Shown piece by piece: positions 34,288 through 42,538 of a stretch of 64,000 nucleotides of DNA. Within the stretch, counting starts at the first letter, position 1, and every line of letters begins with the position of its first letter. Where the stretch lies: NCBI GenBank assembly GCA_934725855.1, contig CAKVCL010000008.1, forward strand, positions 1-64,000, written 5' to 3'. The stretch comes from an uncultured Cellulosilyticum sp. Its GTDB lineage: Bacteria > Bacillota > Clostridia > Lachnospirales > Cellulosilyticaceae. The position numbers and the translations under genes are program-made. The notes below the pieces were generated by a model that saw only the letters and a list, made by a program, of their open reading frames with translations, was not told where the DNA came from and ran no database searches.

Positions 34288-35802
34288 CTACATTTGTTTC
34301 AAAGATGACATCTCTAAATAAATGTCCCCCATATCTACTAGCAATTGAGATGCTTTTGTGTAATGTACTGCTCCCCAATGATCTGTTTTTTTATAGTCTT
34401 TCCAGCTTGAACCTCTCCTGCCACTATAATCCGTTAAATAAAGTGCATCTAATAACTTTTTTTGAAGGCTTTGCTCCTGAATGGATGCATTCATTAAGGT
34501 TTCTAAAACTTTAATATCATATGTCACATTCACCATTCCTTGCTTGACACATAGTCCTACTGAATCCATATTAGAAAAATCTATTTTTCCTTCATCGCCA
34601 TTATTTATCTTAGGGCCTCCTATGATTATGCCTCCAGTAATGGTTATATTTCCTGTTATTTGTACTGGGCCTTTACTAATAATCCACCCTACAAACTGGT
34701 CTTTACTCCCATTTGCCTCGATGCATAATGTGACATCTTGATAGGGATTAATGAGCCACGTAGGATAAGGCTTAAATCCTTCTCCTTCATCAATGTAAAA
34801 TGCCCCTAAATCCACTCTATAATCTCTATAATCTCTATAATCCACCACCTGAATCGGGGTTTTATAACACCACTTATGAGAGCTATTAGGTAGTGTATTA
34901 GCGTCTATCCACTCTTCTAAATCTCTATCTACTCGTCTTTCTTTTCCATCTTGTCTATTAGAAACAAGACAAGGCCTCAAATTTGCTTCATTTATGCTTT
35001 CTTCTGCGGTTAGTGCATAGTTTACTTCCTCTTTGGTGCTCATTTCATATACCCATGGCATCTCTCCTATATCAATGCCACCTCGTACATGAAGCTGTCC
35101 GCCTTCTTTGATTAAAATATCGGAGGCACAAAATAAACCCTTTGCTAAATGATTCGGTAGACCTTCTTTATTCCAACTATATTTTTCATTAATTTGACTC
35201 TTTATGTTTTTAGGCACATGAAGCTTCAGAAGTGCTTCTACACACTGCTTATCATACCCTTTTCCCTCGGCTTTTGTTTGAGCTATAACTTCTATTCTTA
35301 AGCAATACTTTTCTAATAAATGGCCTAAGGCGTCTTTATCTGTGACCTTAATGCTTACTTTCGTCACATGCTGACTAGTCGCTCTATCCCCTTGCACTTC
35401 ATAATTTTGAATTTTGTCATTGCCAACATACGTTTCCTTTAAGCTTTTATAAATAGCCTTTGATAGGGCTTCTCTTAAGGACTCATCTGCCATAAAACGT
35501 GACTCGTGTTCATCATATTTTATGCCCTTTTTTCCCTCTAACCACCTTTCGATATAGTTAGGTTCAATTTCTTTTTCCAATAAGTTAGGTAGTTCACTTT
35601 GAAGGAAAGCATTCATAACCTTGACTTGCCCCTTAACTGCTGATTCAGCTAAATAATAGGTATTACTTGAGTTTTTCTTAATGACTGCTAATTCCCATTG
35701 CATTCTAGATAAATTAAGGCTTACCATAAATAGGCACGTTATCACTAGCAAAATAAGGGTGGTCATCAATAAAACACTTCCATTTTGTGTTTTCTGTCGC
35801 AT
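34288..35802 (-). CDS. PilX-type large pilus-associated protein
   Basis: 504 aa. The start KTQNGSVLLMTTLILLVITCLFMVSLNLSR is a PilX_N-type membrane helix without a canonical prepilin cleavage glycine-phenylalanine-glutamate. It is followed by a helical stretch, then a beta-rich region with QITGNITITGGIIIGGPKI that looks like a short beta-helix. Such proteins are minor tip/surface components of type IV pili. A 9-base unit repeated three times at 34815-34841 encodes RDYRDYRVD-like residues in frame. No homologous function beyond family level. Confidence 0.75.
   Translation of the reverse strand: MRQKTQNGSVLLMTTLILLVITCLFMVSLNLSRMQWELAVIKKNSSNTYYLAESAVKGQVKVMNAFLQSELPNLLEKEIEPNYIERWLEGKKGIKYDEHESRFMADESLREALSKAIYKSLKETYVGNDKIQNYEVQGDRATSQHVTKVSIKVTDKDALGHLLEKYCLRIEVIAQTKAEGKGYDKQCVEALLKLHVPKNIKSQINEKYSWNKEGLPNHLAKGLFCASDILIKEGGQLHVRGGIDIGEMPWVYEMSTKEEVNYALTAEESINEANLRPCLVSNRQDGKERRVDRDLEEWIDANTLPNSSHKWCYKTPIQVVDYRDYRDYRVDLGAFYIDEGEGFKPYPTWLINPYQDVTLCIEANGSKDQFVGWIISKGPVQITGNITITGGIIIGGPKINNGDEGKIDFSNMDSVGLCVKQGMVNVTYDIKVLETLMNASIQEQSLQKKLLDALYLTDYSGRRGSSWKDYKKTDHWGAVHYTKASQLLVDMGDIYLEMSSLKQM
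34815..34841. repeat. three copies of a 9-base tandem repeat inside the PilX-like gene
   Basis: Exact unit CTCTATAAT repeated three times in the plus strand. Because nine bases are three codons, slippage would change the protein by Tyr-Arg-Asp units without a frameshift. Confidence 0.7.
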
Positions 35803-35838
35803 GTCTTCATCTCCTAATACGCTTTTCCTTCATTAAAA

Positions 35839-37026
35839 CTATATAAAATCTATCAGCTCTTTAATTTTCTTACCCTCTTTTCCAAAGACAGGGGCTTTAT
35901 CTCTTATTTGCAGTATAATCATATAATGTGAACGCATTTCATAGGCATCGTTTCTCATTATCGTTATCCTGCCTGAATTAAGACATTCTGTGACTACCCG
36001 AAACTTCTGGTTCACTTCTACTTTTCCAGCTTCTTTATTTTCTTCTGTTTCAGCCTGTTTTTTTCCTTTTTCATAATAAATATTTTGGTGAAGCACAATG
36101 ATAACGTTATAGGAGGTTTGATTGGTAAATTTAAAAGTATAGTCATCAAAATCTGTTATCTTTTCTAACTTCTCATTTCTAAGCCATTTGCGCACATCTA
36201 GTTCAACCTCATAAATCCATTCTTTTGGCTTCCCTCCTCCTTTATAATTTCCTGTTTCATCTACCCTAAAGTGATAACCGCACCTTTTTCCATTAGCCCC
36301 TGTAATCTCGGATACAAAAGTTAATTGAACTGGCATATCACCTAAATAACCTTGCTTTTCTTCAAAATTCCCCACTTCATCAAATAAGAGACTGATTGTA
36401 GGTCTATTTCCTTTGTCCCAATAATTGGTTTCTAAATAATGGTTTGTATCTTTAAGGGTTACTTGCCTCCAATCTTTTTCTTCATCTGAACTTAACACAA
36501 ATTGAAACCTTTCATCGGTATAAATTTTAGTTGCAGGCCTTAGTGCTTCATTGCTTAATTTAAATATCCCTTTTGTTTTAGGAACATCCTTCATTGGCCA
36601 TATTGCAATTTCATATGCATAACGAGCTGTATCATAACTTTTCTGTAACTGGACCTGTGATTCACTCGCCCACTTACTTAATAAATAGTTTGGTCTAGTT
36701 CCTATGCCCGCTTCAGATAAAGGTATTAAATACTCAGTGATTCCACTATGCATTCTTTCCTTTTCTTTTTTTGAAAGCTTTGTGACATTCACTAAACGTT
36801 CTTCCATCTGTGCCTTTAGCATCAGGTCTTTATCTATTCTTTCCTTAATTTGTAACATTAACTGTTCTCCGTAGCCCACTGCTTGTTTTAAGTCATCTGC
36901 AGCGACTTTTGTTTTAATAGCCGATAAAAAAGCCTCACTGAATGCACCTACCATCATGACGGCTATGCATAAACACACAACCACTTCAACATAGGTAAAT
37001 CCCTTTTGTCTTTGATGCTCCCCCAT
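35839..37026 (-). CDS. large prepilin-type protein
   Basis: 395 aa. Type III signal QKGFTYVEVVVCLCIAVMM: cleavage after Gly, Phe +1, Glu +5, with a hydrophobic helix. The globular part is far larger than an ordinary minor pilin. It holds no recognisable domain but several beta-strand-like segments (for example YNVIIVLHQNIYY), and its C-terminus is SHYMIILQIRDKAPVFGKEGKKI-like. Order after pilO and before the PilX-like gene suggests a pilus tip component, comparable to PilV/PilW-type genes. Confidence 0.8.
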   Translation of the reverse strand: MGEHQRQKGFTYVEVVVCLCIAVMMVGAFSEAFLSAIKTKVAADDLKQAVGYGEQLMLQIKERIDKDLMLKAQMEERLVNVTKLSKKEKERMHSGITEYLIPLSEAGIGTRPNYLLSKWASESQVQLQKSYDTARYAYEIAIWPMKDVPKTKGIFKLSNEALRPATKIYTDERFQFVLSSDEEKDWRQVTLKDTNHYLETNYWDKGNRPTISLLFDEVGNFEEKQGYLGDMPVQLTFVSEITGANGKRCGYHFRVDETGNYKGGGKPKEWIYEVELDVRKWLRNEKLEKITDFDDYTFKFTNQTSYNVIIVLHQNIYYEKGKKQAETEENKEAGKVEVNQKFRVVTECLNSGRITIMRNDAYEMRSHYMIILQIRDKAPVFGKEGKKIKELIDFI

Positions 37027-37044
37027 TGTATTTCACATCCCAAT

Positions 37045-37815
37045 TCATTCTTTTATAGCTTGCTTGCTTTCAATCTCCTCACTTTCACCCTCTAGAGTAG
37101 TATCCTCTTCTTCTTGCATGAACGCCATTACTTGCTTGCTATTTGTTGCATCCCATTTAAAAAGACTGTCGTTATGCCGATTTATCGTAAAATCTGAATC
37201 ATAAATTTCCTGACCTGAATGTGTCCCATCTTTTATGTATAAACAAAGCTCAATGGTCGCTTGTACAATCTCAGAGACCTCTTCATACCGCTCAAGAAGC
37301 GCCTTATTTTCTTCTCTCTCCATATCTTGGACCTCATTTGAAAAATCTATTCGGCAAATACGTAGCATTGGACTAGAGGCACTTAAATTTTCTATAAACT
37401 CAACAATTTCCTCATATTTTCCTATAAAACTTAATTCATAGCGTTCGCTAATAATAGACTCTATAGGTTGCTCGTCATCTTCACTTCCTATTAATTCAAA
37501 ACTTATATTAGAAAAATCATAGCATGCGATATAACGCATCCACTGGGCCATTTGCTGTGAATGCGTTTTATAATCGGGTATTTTATTCATCATTGCTTCT
37601 TTCTTTTTCGTGACACTTAGTAATGCCTCTTCCATGTCTGTTCGTTTCTCTTTTTCAAGTTCTAAACTTTGTTTTTTCTCCCTAGCTCTTATCATTTCAC
37701 TTTGACTTTGACGAATGACTTGCTGATCACTTTGATAGCCTGTTATCCCATATAAAATTTCTAGCACCCCTATCACCAAAAAACAGGTTACCATTTTCCA
37801 ACTTTCTATGTTCAT
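37045..37815 (-). CDS. pilO: PilO-like pilus assembly protein
   Basis: 256 aa. An N-terminal membrane helix (MVTCFLVIGVLEILYGI), then a coiled coil (about 30-75, REKKQSLELEKEKRTDMEE) and a ferredoxin-like domain with FELIGSEDDEQPIES...YELSFIGKYEEIVEFIENL. It forms the PilM-N-O alignment complex between cytoplasm and the pilus base. A tail after residue 215 is acidic. It overlaps pilN by four bases. Identification is by layout and position after pilN. Confidence 0.85.
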   Translation of the reverse strand: MNIESWKMVTCFLVIGVLEILYGITGYQSDQQVIRQSQSEMIRAREKKQSLELEKEKRTDMEEALLSVTKKKEAMMNKIPDYKTHSQQMAQWMRYIACYDFSNISFELIGSEDDEQPIESIISERYELSFIGKYEEIVEFIENLSASSPMLRICRIDFSNEVQDMEREENKALLERYEEVSEIVQATIELCLYIKDGTHSGQEIYDSDFTINRHNDSLFKWDATNSKQVMAFMQEEEDTTLEGESEEIESKQAIKE

Positions 37816-38435
37816 TCAGCTTCTCCTTCTTCATCGCTCATCTCTTCTACTGACTTAGTAGCAATCTCTATCTTATATTCATAAAGCATCGAGCTCATAT
37901 CCCATTCTAATAGACAAGTCACCTTTCTCATGCCAAATACTTCTTCTAAAAAGGCTTGATAATTAATGATACTTTGACTACACTCGGCAGTTCCTTCCAC
38001 AAGTATTCCATTCTCTGTTTCATCCCCTTGAGCTTCAATACTTAAATGATTAATATATACACCTTTTGGCACTCTTGTTAACAATTTAACTAGATGATTT
38101 GAACTTTCATCACATGTGCTCATCAGTTTTTCATAACAAGCTTCCCATTTGTCCAATTCTTGTTTTTCATTTTCTAGTGTCTGATGCATGGCATAAATTG
38201 TGTCATAGCGACTATCTAAAAGTTCACTTGTCACCCTTTCTAATTGCTGATTCACCCTTCTTTTTTCCAGCTGTGTTTTAATGACAACTTCCCCTATATA
38301 GGCCATTACTTCTAAACTCATCATTAAAACAATGACTGCTTTCCATTTTTTATTTTTTTGCAGTTGCCTATATTCCTTAGGCAATAAATTGACAGGCTTA
38401 TCGTGTTTTGTTTTTCCAAAATAACTTTTCTTCAC
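37812..38435 (-). CDS. pilN: PilN-like pilus assembly protein
   Basis: 207 aa. A short cytoplasmic N-terminus carries VNLLPKEYR, the conserved PilM-binding NLLP motif, followed by one membrane helix (WKAVIVLMMSLEVMAYIGEVV), a coiled coil and a beta-alpha domain (VYINHLSIEAQGDE...EGTAECSQSI). With PilO it forms a dimer anchored to PilM. The C-terminus is very acidic. Four-base overlap with pilO and 8 bases after pilM show tight coupling. Confidence 0.87.
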   Translation of the reverse strand: MKKSYFGKTKHDKPVNLLPKEYRQLQKNKKWKAVIVLMMSLEVMAYIGEVVIKTQLEKRRVNQQLERVTSELLDSRYDTIYAMHQTLENEKQELDKWEACYEKLMSTCDESSNHLVKLLTRVPKGVYINHLSIEAQGDETENGILVEGTAECSQSIINYQAFLEEVFGMRKVTCLLEWDMSSMLYEYKIEIATKSVEEMSDEEGEAE

Positions 38436-38443
38436 CTAAGTTC

Positions 38444-39415
38444 TTACACCGCCTTAACACCACCCAATAAATGGATAAAAAATTCTACATACCTTTCAAA
38501 ATTCGCTTGGGGTGCCATTAGAATCGTATCGAGTTGATTCATTATTTCTGTAGGAAGCTCTAGTTCATCTCTTATGTAGCTTCTAATGCCTTTTATTTTC
38601 GTTCCACTGCCTATTAAATAAATCTTTGATACTTTTTCACACTTAAAATGGTCTTCAAAAAACTGTAGTACTTGCTTTGCTTCCTTTAAAATATGGTAAT
38701 CAATTTGAGCATAAATAACCCCCTCCTCACTCTCCCAAGCTTCCGAAATTGGCTTGTCTAATTGATGCGTTCCATACAAAATACTCTGAGACAACACATC
38801 CCCTTTATTTGAAACAATCGTTATATGCGTCGTTTCACAACCTATATCCATTACCATCATGGCTGGTATCTTTTTTAGTTCAAAAAAAGGTTCACTCAAA
38901 CACAAATAAGCAATTGCCTCAGCAGAGTTCGTAATTAAAATAGGAGTGCAATGAAGAGCTTTTATAAGCTGCATAGTCTTTGTTATGATAGTTCTTGGCG
39001 TAGCGACTAATAATACTCTATTTCTGATATTCTGTTCCTGTTTTAGTATTCCCACCACTTTATAATCCAGTTGATAATTTCTACTCTTTATAGGTAAAAG
39101 GTCTTCAATTTTAACTTCTAGCCATTGACTCATTGCTTTTTCACTCATTTTCTTTAACTCTATTTGACGATAAATAATTTGGCTGCTTTGCACTATGACA
39201 ACTGCTTTCTTTGCTTGATACTTTTTTTCCTCTAATTCTTTTAAAATAAGTTTTTTCAAACTCTGTATATCTTGAATTTCTCCATCTTTCATACTATCTT
39301 TAGGAGTTTCCAGCATAGAAAACTGATGAATTTTAGTATAACCTCCCATTTTAGATACTTCTAATAGCTTAATCCATGAATTGCCGATTTCTATCCCTAA
39401 AATATGAGCTGGCAT
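38444..39415 (-). CDS. pilM: PilM, actin-like pilus assembly ATPase
   Basis: 323 aa of the FtsA/actin-like superfamily. The family start HILGIEIGNSWIKLLEV, the phosphate-binding VMDIGCETTHITIV and the second-lobe IYLIGSGTKIKGI are all visible. PilM is the cytoplasmic scaffold that binds PilN and the assembly ATPase. No disruption. It lies 8 bases before pilN. Confidence 0.92.
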   Translation of the reverse strand: MPAHILGIEIGNSWIKLLEVSKMGGYTKIHQFSMLETPKDSMKDGEIQDIQSLKKLILKELEEKKYQAKKAVVIVQSSQIIYRQIELKKMSEKAMSQWLEVKIEDLLPIKSRNYQLDYKVVGILKQEQNIRNRVLLVATPRTIITKTMQLIKALHCTPILITNSAEAIAYLCLSEPFFELKKIPAMMVMDIGCETTHITIVSNKGDVLSQSILYGTHQLDKPISEAWESEEGVIYAQIDYHILKEAKQVLQFFEDHFKCEKVSKIYLIGSGTKIKGIRSYIRDELELPTEIMNQLDTILMAPQANFERYVEFFIHLLGGVKAV

Positions 39416-39443
39416 CTCTTACCTCCCATACCTTCAACTGGTT

Positions 39444-40031
39444 TTATTTAATAAACCCTTTATCCTGTATGGATTCAGAAAAACATTTCACACAATTAAG
39501 GGCTTTATTTGTCTCATCTTTCTTTTCAAGACAACATTCAAACTGTATCCTATTAGAATCTTTTTTCCTCGTGACTTTTATATATTCAATTTGATCACAA
39601 ATAACATTACTAACATATCCTCCGTTATACACTAAGGTATATTTGCCTGGACAGCTTGCACCACTTTTTTTAATTTCTAATCGATATGTTTTAATCATTT
39701 GCCTTCCATCTTCTACAACTGTTCTAACACATTTAATTCTCTCAAGTTGTTCTTTCTCTATATCAGCTGTTTCATGGCTTAGTGACTGATTGATTGCTTC
39801 AATCACTTTTCCACTTTCTGTTTTTATTTGCACCTTCTCCGCTTTTCTTATCCCCTCTCGAATAAAGTCCTCTACATTTTGCCCCTCATTCGTTAATTCA
39901 AGTTGATTTCTATACTGCTTATAGCGCATCACACAATGCGTAAAAAATCCACCCAAACATTCTATAAAAATGCCGAATAGCACCAAGCATATACATAATT
40001 CAAGTAGGGTAAAGCCTTTTTCTTTTGTCAT
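39444..40031 (-). CDS. type IV prepilin-like protein (minor pilin)
   Basis: 195 aa from ATG 40031, which follows an AGGTGG site; the longer open frame to 40289 runs through the prepilin peptidase gene and is not real. Signal KEKGFTLLELCICLVLFGIF: Gly at -1, Phe +1, Glu +5. The globular part includes CNVICDQIEYIKVTR and several Cys, likely forming disulfides. Probably a minor pilin of the pseudopilin type. Confidence 0.88.
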   Translation of the reverse strand: MTKEKGFTLLELCICLVLFGIFIECLGGFFTHCVMRYKQYRNQLELTNEGQNVEDFIREGIRKAEKVQIKTESGKVIEAINQSLSHETADIEKEQLERIKCVRTVVEDGRQMIKTYRLEIKKSGASCPGKYTLVYNGGYVSNVICDQIEYIKVTRKKDSNRIQFECCLEKKDETNKALNCVKCFSESIQDKGFIK

Positions 40032-40063
40032 ATACCACCTACTCTTTGATCTGATTTTTGCCT

Positions 40064-40810
40064 TTACAGGCTTTCTCCTAAAAATAGCGCAACACAAGTC
40101 CCTAGACATAAAAATGGCCCTAATGGATAAGGCTTGCTTTGCCCCCGCTTTATATACAACATAGCACCAAAAACACCTGCTAGTCCTATGCCAATCATTA
40201 GAGCGGTTCCTAAATAATGAATGCCAAGATAAAAGCCACATAGTCCCATTAATCTTACATCGCCATCCCCTAAACCATTTTTGTGCCATAAAATTCTTGA
40301 AGCATAGTAAATGATTGCAAACAGACTATACCCTACTATGGCACCTAATGTACATAAATACGCGAACTTCCAGCTCCCATCCATTACACCCCATATCACT
40401 TGCTCCACAACGCCAATTACCAGTCCCCACCTTATGATGCAAGTCGGAAGTAGCATATGCTTTGCATCTATCATCGAAAGGATAATCGCTAGGCACAAAA
40501 ATGTCCCTTGCCATAACATTTCTGAAGATAAGCCATACATCCCATATAAAATTCCCAGTCCTATTCCTGTTACAACTTCTATGCCTAAATCAGTCCTACT
40601 TATTTTAACCCCACATACTTTACACCGCCCCTTTTGTAATAAATAACTTACTAAGGGTATCAGTTCCCAGAAGCTTAAAAAGTGATGGCATGCATTGCAA
40701 TGAGATCTAGGCAAAATCACACTTTTTCTTTTGGGTATACGGTCAATACATACGGCTAAAAAACTTCCTATAAAGGTTCCTATTATCCCAACCCAAATTA
40801 TCCCCTGCAT
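40064..40810 (-). CDS. pilD: prepilin peptidase / N-methyltransferase
   Basis: 248 aa polytopic membrane protein. The cytoplasmic loop has two CxxC pairs (HCNACHHF and CKVCGVK) that bind zinc. The catalytic aspartates of the GXGD-type protease are seen in LSMIDAKHMLLP and NGLGDGDVRLMG. It cleaves the leader of the pilins encoded here and methylates the new N-terminus. Located between pilin genes, as expected. Confidence 0.95.
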   Translation of the reverse strand: MQGIIWVGIIGTFIGSFLAVCIDRIPKRKSVILPRSHCNACHHFLSFWELIPLVSYLLQKGRCKVCGVKISRTDLGIEVVTGIGLGILYGMYGLSSEMLWQGTFLCLAIILSMIDAKHMLLPTCIIRWGLVIGVVEQVIWGVMDGSWKFAYLCTLGAIVGYSLFAIIYYASRILWHKNGLGDGDVRLMGLCGFYLGIHYLGTALMIGIGLAGVFGAMLYIKRGQSKPYPLGPFLCLGTCVALFLGESL

Positions 40811-40839
40811 ATGTACCCATCCTTCTTCATTTTATTTTA

Positions 40840-41277
40840 TTACTTTACTTCTTTCCCATGAATCCAATCATTTACCTCAACATGCATTTGTTTGAGTGCC
40901 TTATCAATACTAGTATCTGTGCATTTGGATAAATCTAGTTTAAGTTCATAAGGATGCTTTGCATCCTCACTTGTAATAAATAAATCCACTCCTGCCGCCT
41001 TAGTCTGAAATACTACTGCCTTCTCTAAATACTCACTTTCAACTAGTACCTCATTAAGTTCAGCCAAATTAGCAGCTTTAGGATAGCTGCCTATTTCCGC
41101 TTTATAGGCATCTACCGTACGCTTCAGTGTCTTTACTGTCGCTATGTCTGTTGATAATCTTGCCTTAGTAGACATGACATTATAAGCAGGAACTACCATT
41201 GCCCCGAGTATGCCTAAGACTGTAATGACTACAATCAATTCCAGCATTGTAAAGCCTCTTTCTTTTTCTCGCTGCAC
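40840..41277 (-). CDS. pilA: type IV major pilin candidate (PilA)
   Basis: 145 aa. Leader MQREKERGFTMLELIVVITV: Gly-1, Phe+1, Glu+5, then an ideal pilin helix (LIVVITVLGILGAMVVPAYN). The globular domain has ELKLDLSKCTDTSIDKALKQ with one Cys only. It is the smallest of the five pilin-like proteins and lies directly after pilC, so it is the best candidate for the main subunit. Its level of expression cannot be judged. Confidence 0.9.
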   Translation of the reverse strand: MQREKERGFTMLELIVVITVLGILGAMVVPAYNVMSTKARLSTDIATVKTLKRTVDAYKAEIGSYPKAANLAELNEVLVESEYLEKAVVFQTKAAGVDLFITSEDAKHPYELKLDLSKCTDTSIDKALKQMHVEVNDWIHGKEVK

Positions 41278-41308
41278 TTTATATCACTCCTTATTCTTTA
41301 TTCACTCC

Positions 41309-42514
41309 TTACATGGCTGCAGTCGCTGCTGAAAATGTCGGTAATACAATGGCTGCCATAATGCCTCCTATCATTAATGCCACCACTATAATCATAATAG
41401 GCTCAATCAGTGTCACAACCGTATCTATGGTATGATTCATTTCCTCATTAAAATAGCAACTACTCTTTTCTAATAATTCTCCTAACGCACCACTTTCTTC
41501 TCCTACACTTATCATACTTACCAATACGGCTGGAAATAATCGGCTCTTTTCTAGTGAAACCCCTAAGCGATTTCCTTGTCTTAGACTTTCAATAGCGCCT
41601 TCAATCTCCTCTTTTGCTACTGGATGATTCATCACATAAATGGTCATTTCCAAAGCTTGCAATACATCTACCCCAGAATGAATGAGTAAAAACATGGTAC
41701 TAGAAAATTGAACCACTAAGCGCTGTTTTTCTATTTTACCAATTATAGGTAAGACCAGTTTCAGCTTTTCCCACTTTTGTTTTACCCCTTCTATATTCAT
41801 TGCCCCTATACCTAGTCCTAAAATCAATACACCCCCTAAGAAAATCATTGGGTAATAAGCCACTACAAATTCACTCATCACAAGAATCACTTGAGTGGGC
41901 AAGGGTAATTGACCACCTGTTTCTTTAAGTAAACTCACATATTGAGGAATAACATAAATCATCATCATCACTATAACTACGATAACAAGCCCCATAACAA
42001 AAGTAGGATACGTTAATGCCTTTTTTACTTTATTTCTTGTTCTAATTTGATTATCAAAATATTCACTAGCTCTTTTTAATACCTCACCTAAATGCCCAGT
42101 TCTTTCACCACATGCCACTAAACTCACTAATAGTAATGGAAAGATTTTCTCTTCTTTCATCGCTTCAGAAAACATTTTTCCTGATTCTACCTTTTCATAT
42201 ACACTTTTAATATGTTGCTTCATGATTGGACTCGCCGCTTGTGTTTTGCAAATAGATAACGCTTCACTTATGCTTATTCCTGCTTGTATTAGCGCTTGTA
42301 GTTGCTTACATAAAAAACTTATTTCTTTTAGTGACACACGTGAAGGCATGAGATGAAGCTCTGCATTAAGCAAATTTTTCTTTTGAATGACTTTAGGATA
42401 CAAGTTTCTAGCAATCAACCATTGACGCACCCACTCTTCATCTTCAGCCTCGATTTCTCCGCGGACTTTCTTTTGAGTTTCTATTTCAATAGCCTTATAC
42501 AAATAAATTGCCAT
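41309..42514 (-). CDS. pilC: PilC, inner membrane platform protein
   Basis: 401 aa. Two T2SF domains (about 65-190 and 270-395) with membrane helices at about 168-190, 215-240 and 372-395. Conserved FLKELSFLCKQLQALIQAGISISEAL-like opening and GERTGHLGEVLKRASEYFDN in the first domain. PilC couples the PilB motor to pilin insertion. Intact, 31 bases after pilA on the upstream side. Confidence 0.95.
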   Translation of the reverse strand: MAIYLYKAIEIETQKKVRGEIEAEDEEWVRQWLIARNLYPKVIQKKNLLNAELHLMPSRVSLKEISFLCKQLQALIQAGISISEALSICKTQAASPIMKQHIKSVYEKVESGKMFSEAMKEEKIFPLLLVSLVACGERTGHLGEVLKRASEYFDNQIRTRNKVKKALTYPTFVMGLVIVVIVMMMIYVIPQYVSLLKETGGQLPLPTQVILVMSEFVVAYYPMIFLGGVLILGLGIGAMNIEGVKQKWEKLKLVLPIIGKIEKQRLVVQFSSTMFLLIHSGVDVLQALEMTIYVMNHPVAKEEIEGAIESLRQGNRLGVSLEKSRLFPAVLVSMISVGEESGALGELLEKSSCYFNEEMNHTIDTVVTLIEPIMIIVVALMIGGIMAAIVLPTFSAATAAM

Positions 42515-42538
42515 CCTTTATTGACTCCTTATAGCAAA

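Noticed and set aside
40032..40289. N-terminal extension of the minor pilin at 39444
   Set aside because: It lies within the prepilin peptidase gene on the same strand; the true start with prepilin signal is ATG 40031.
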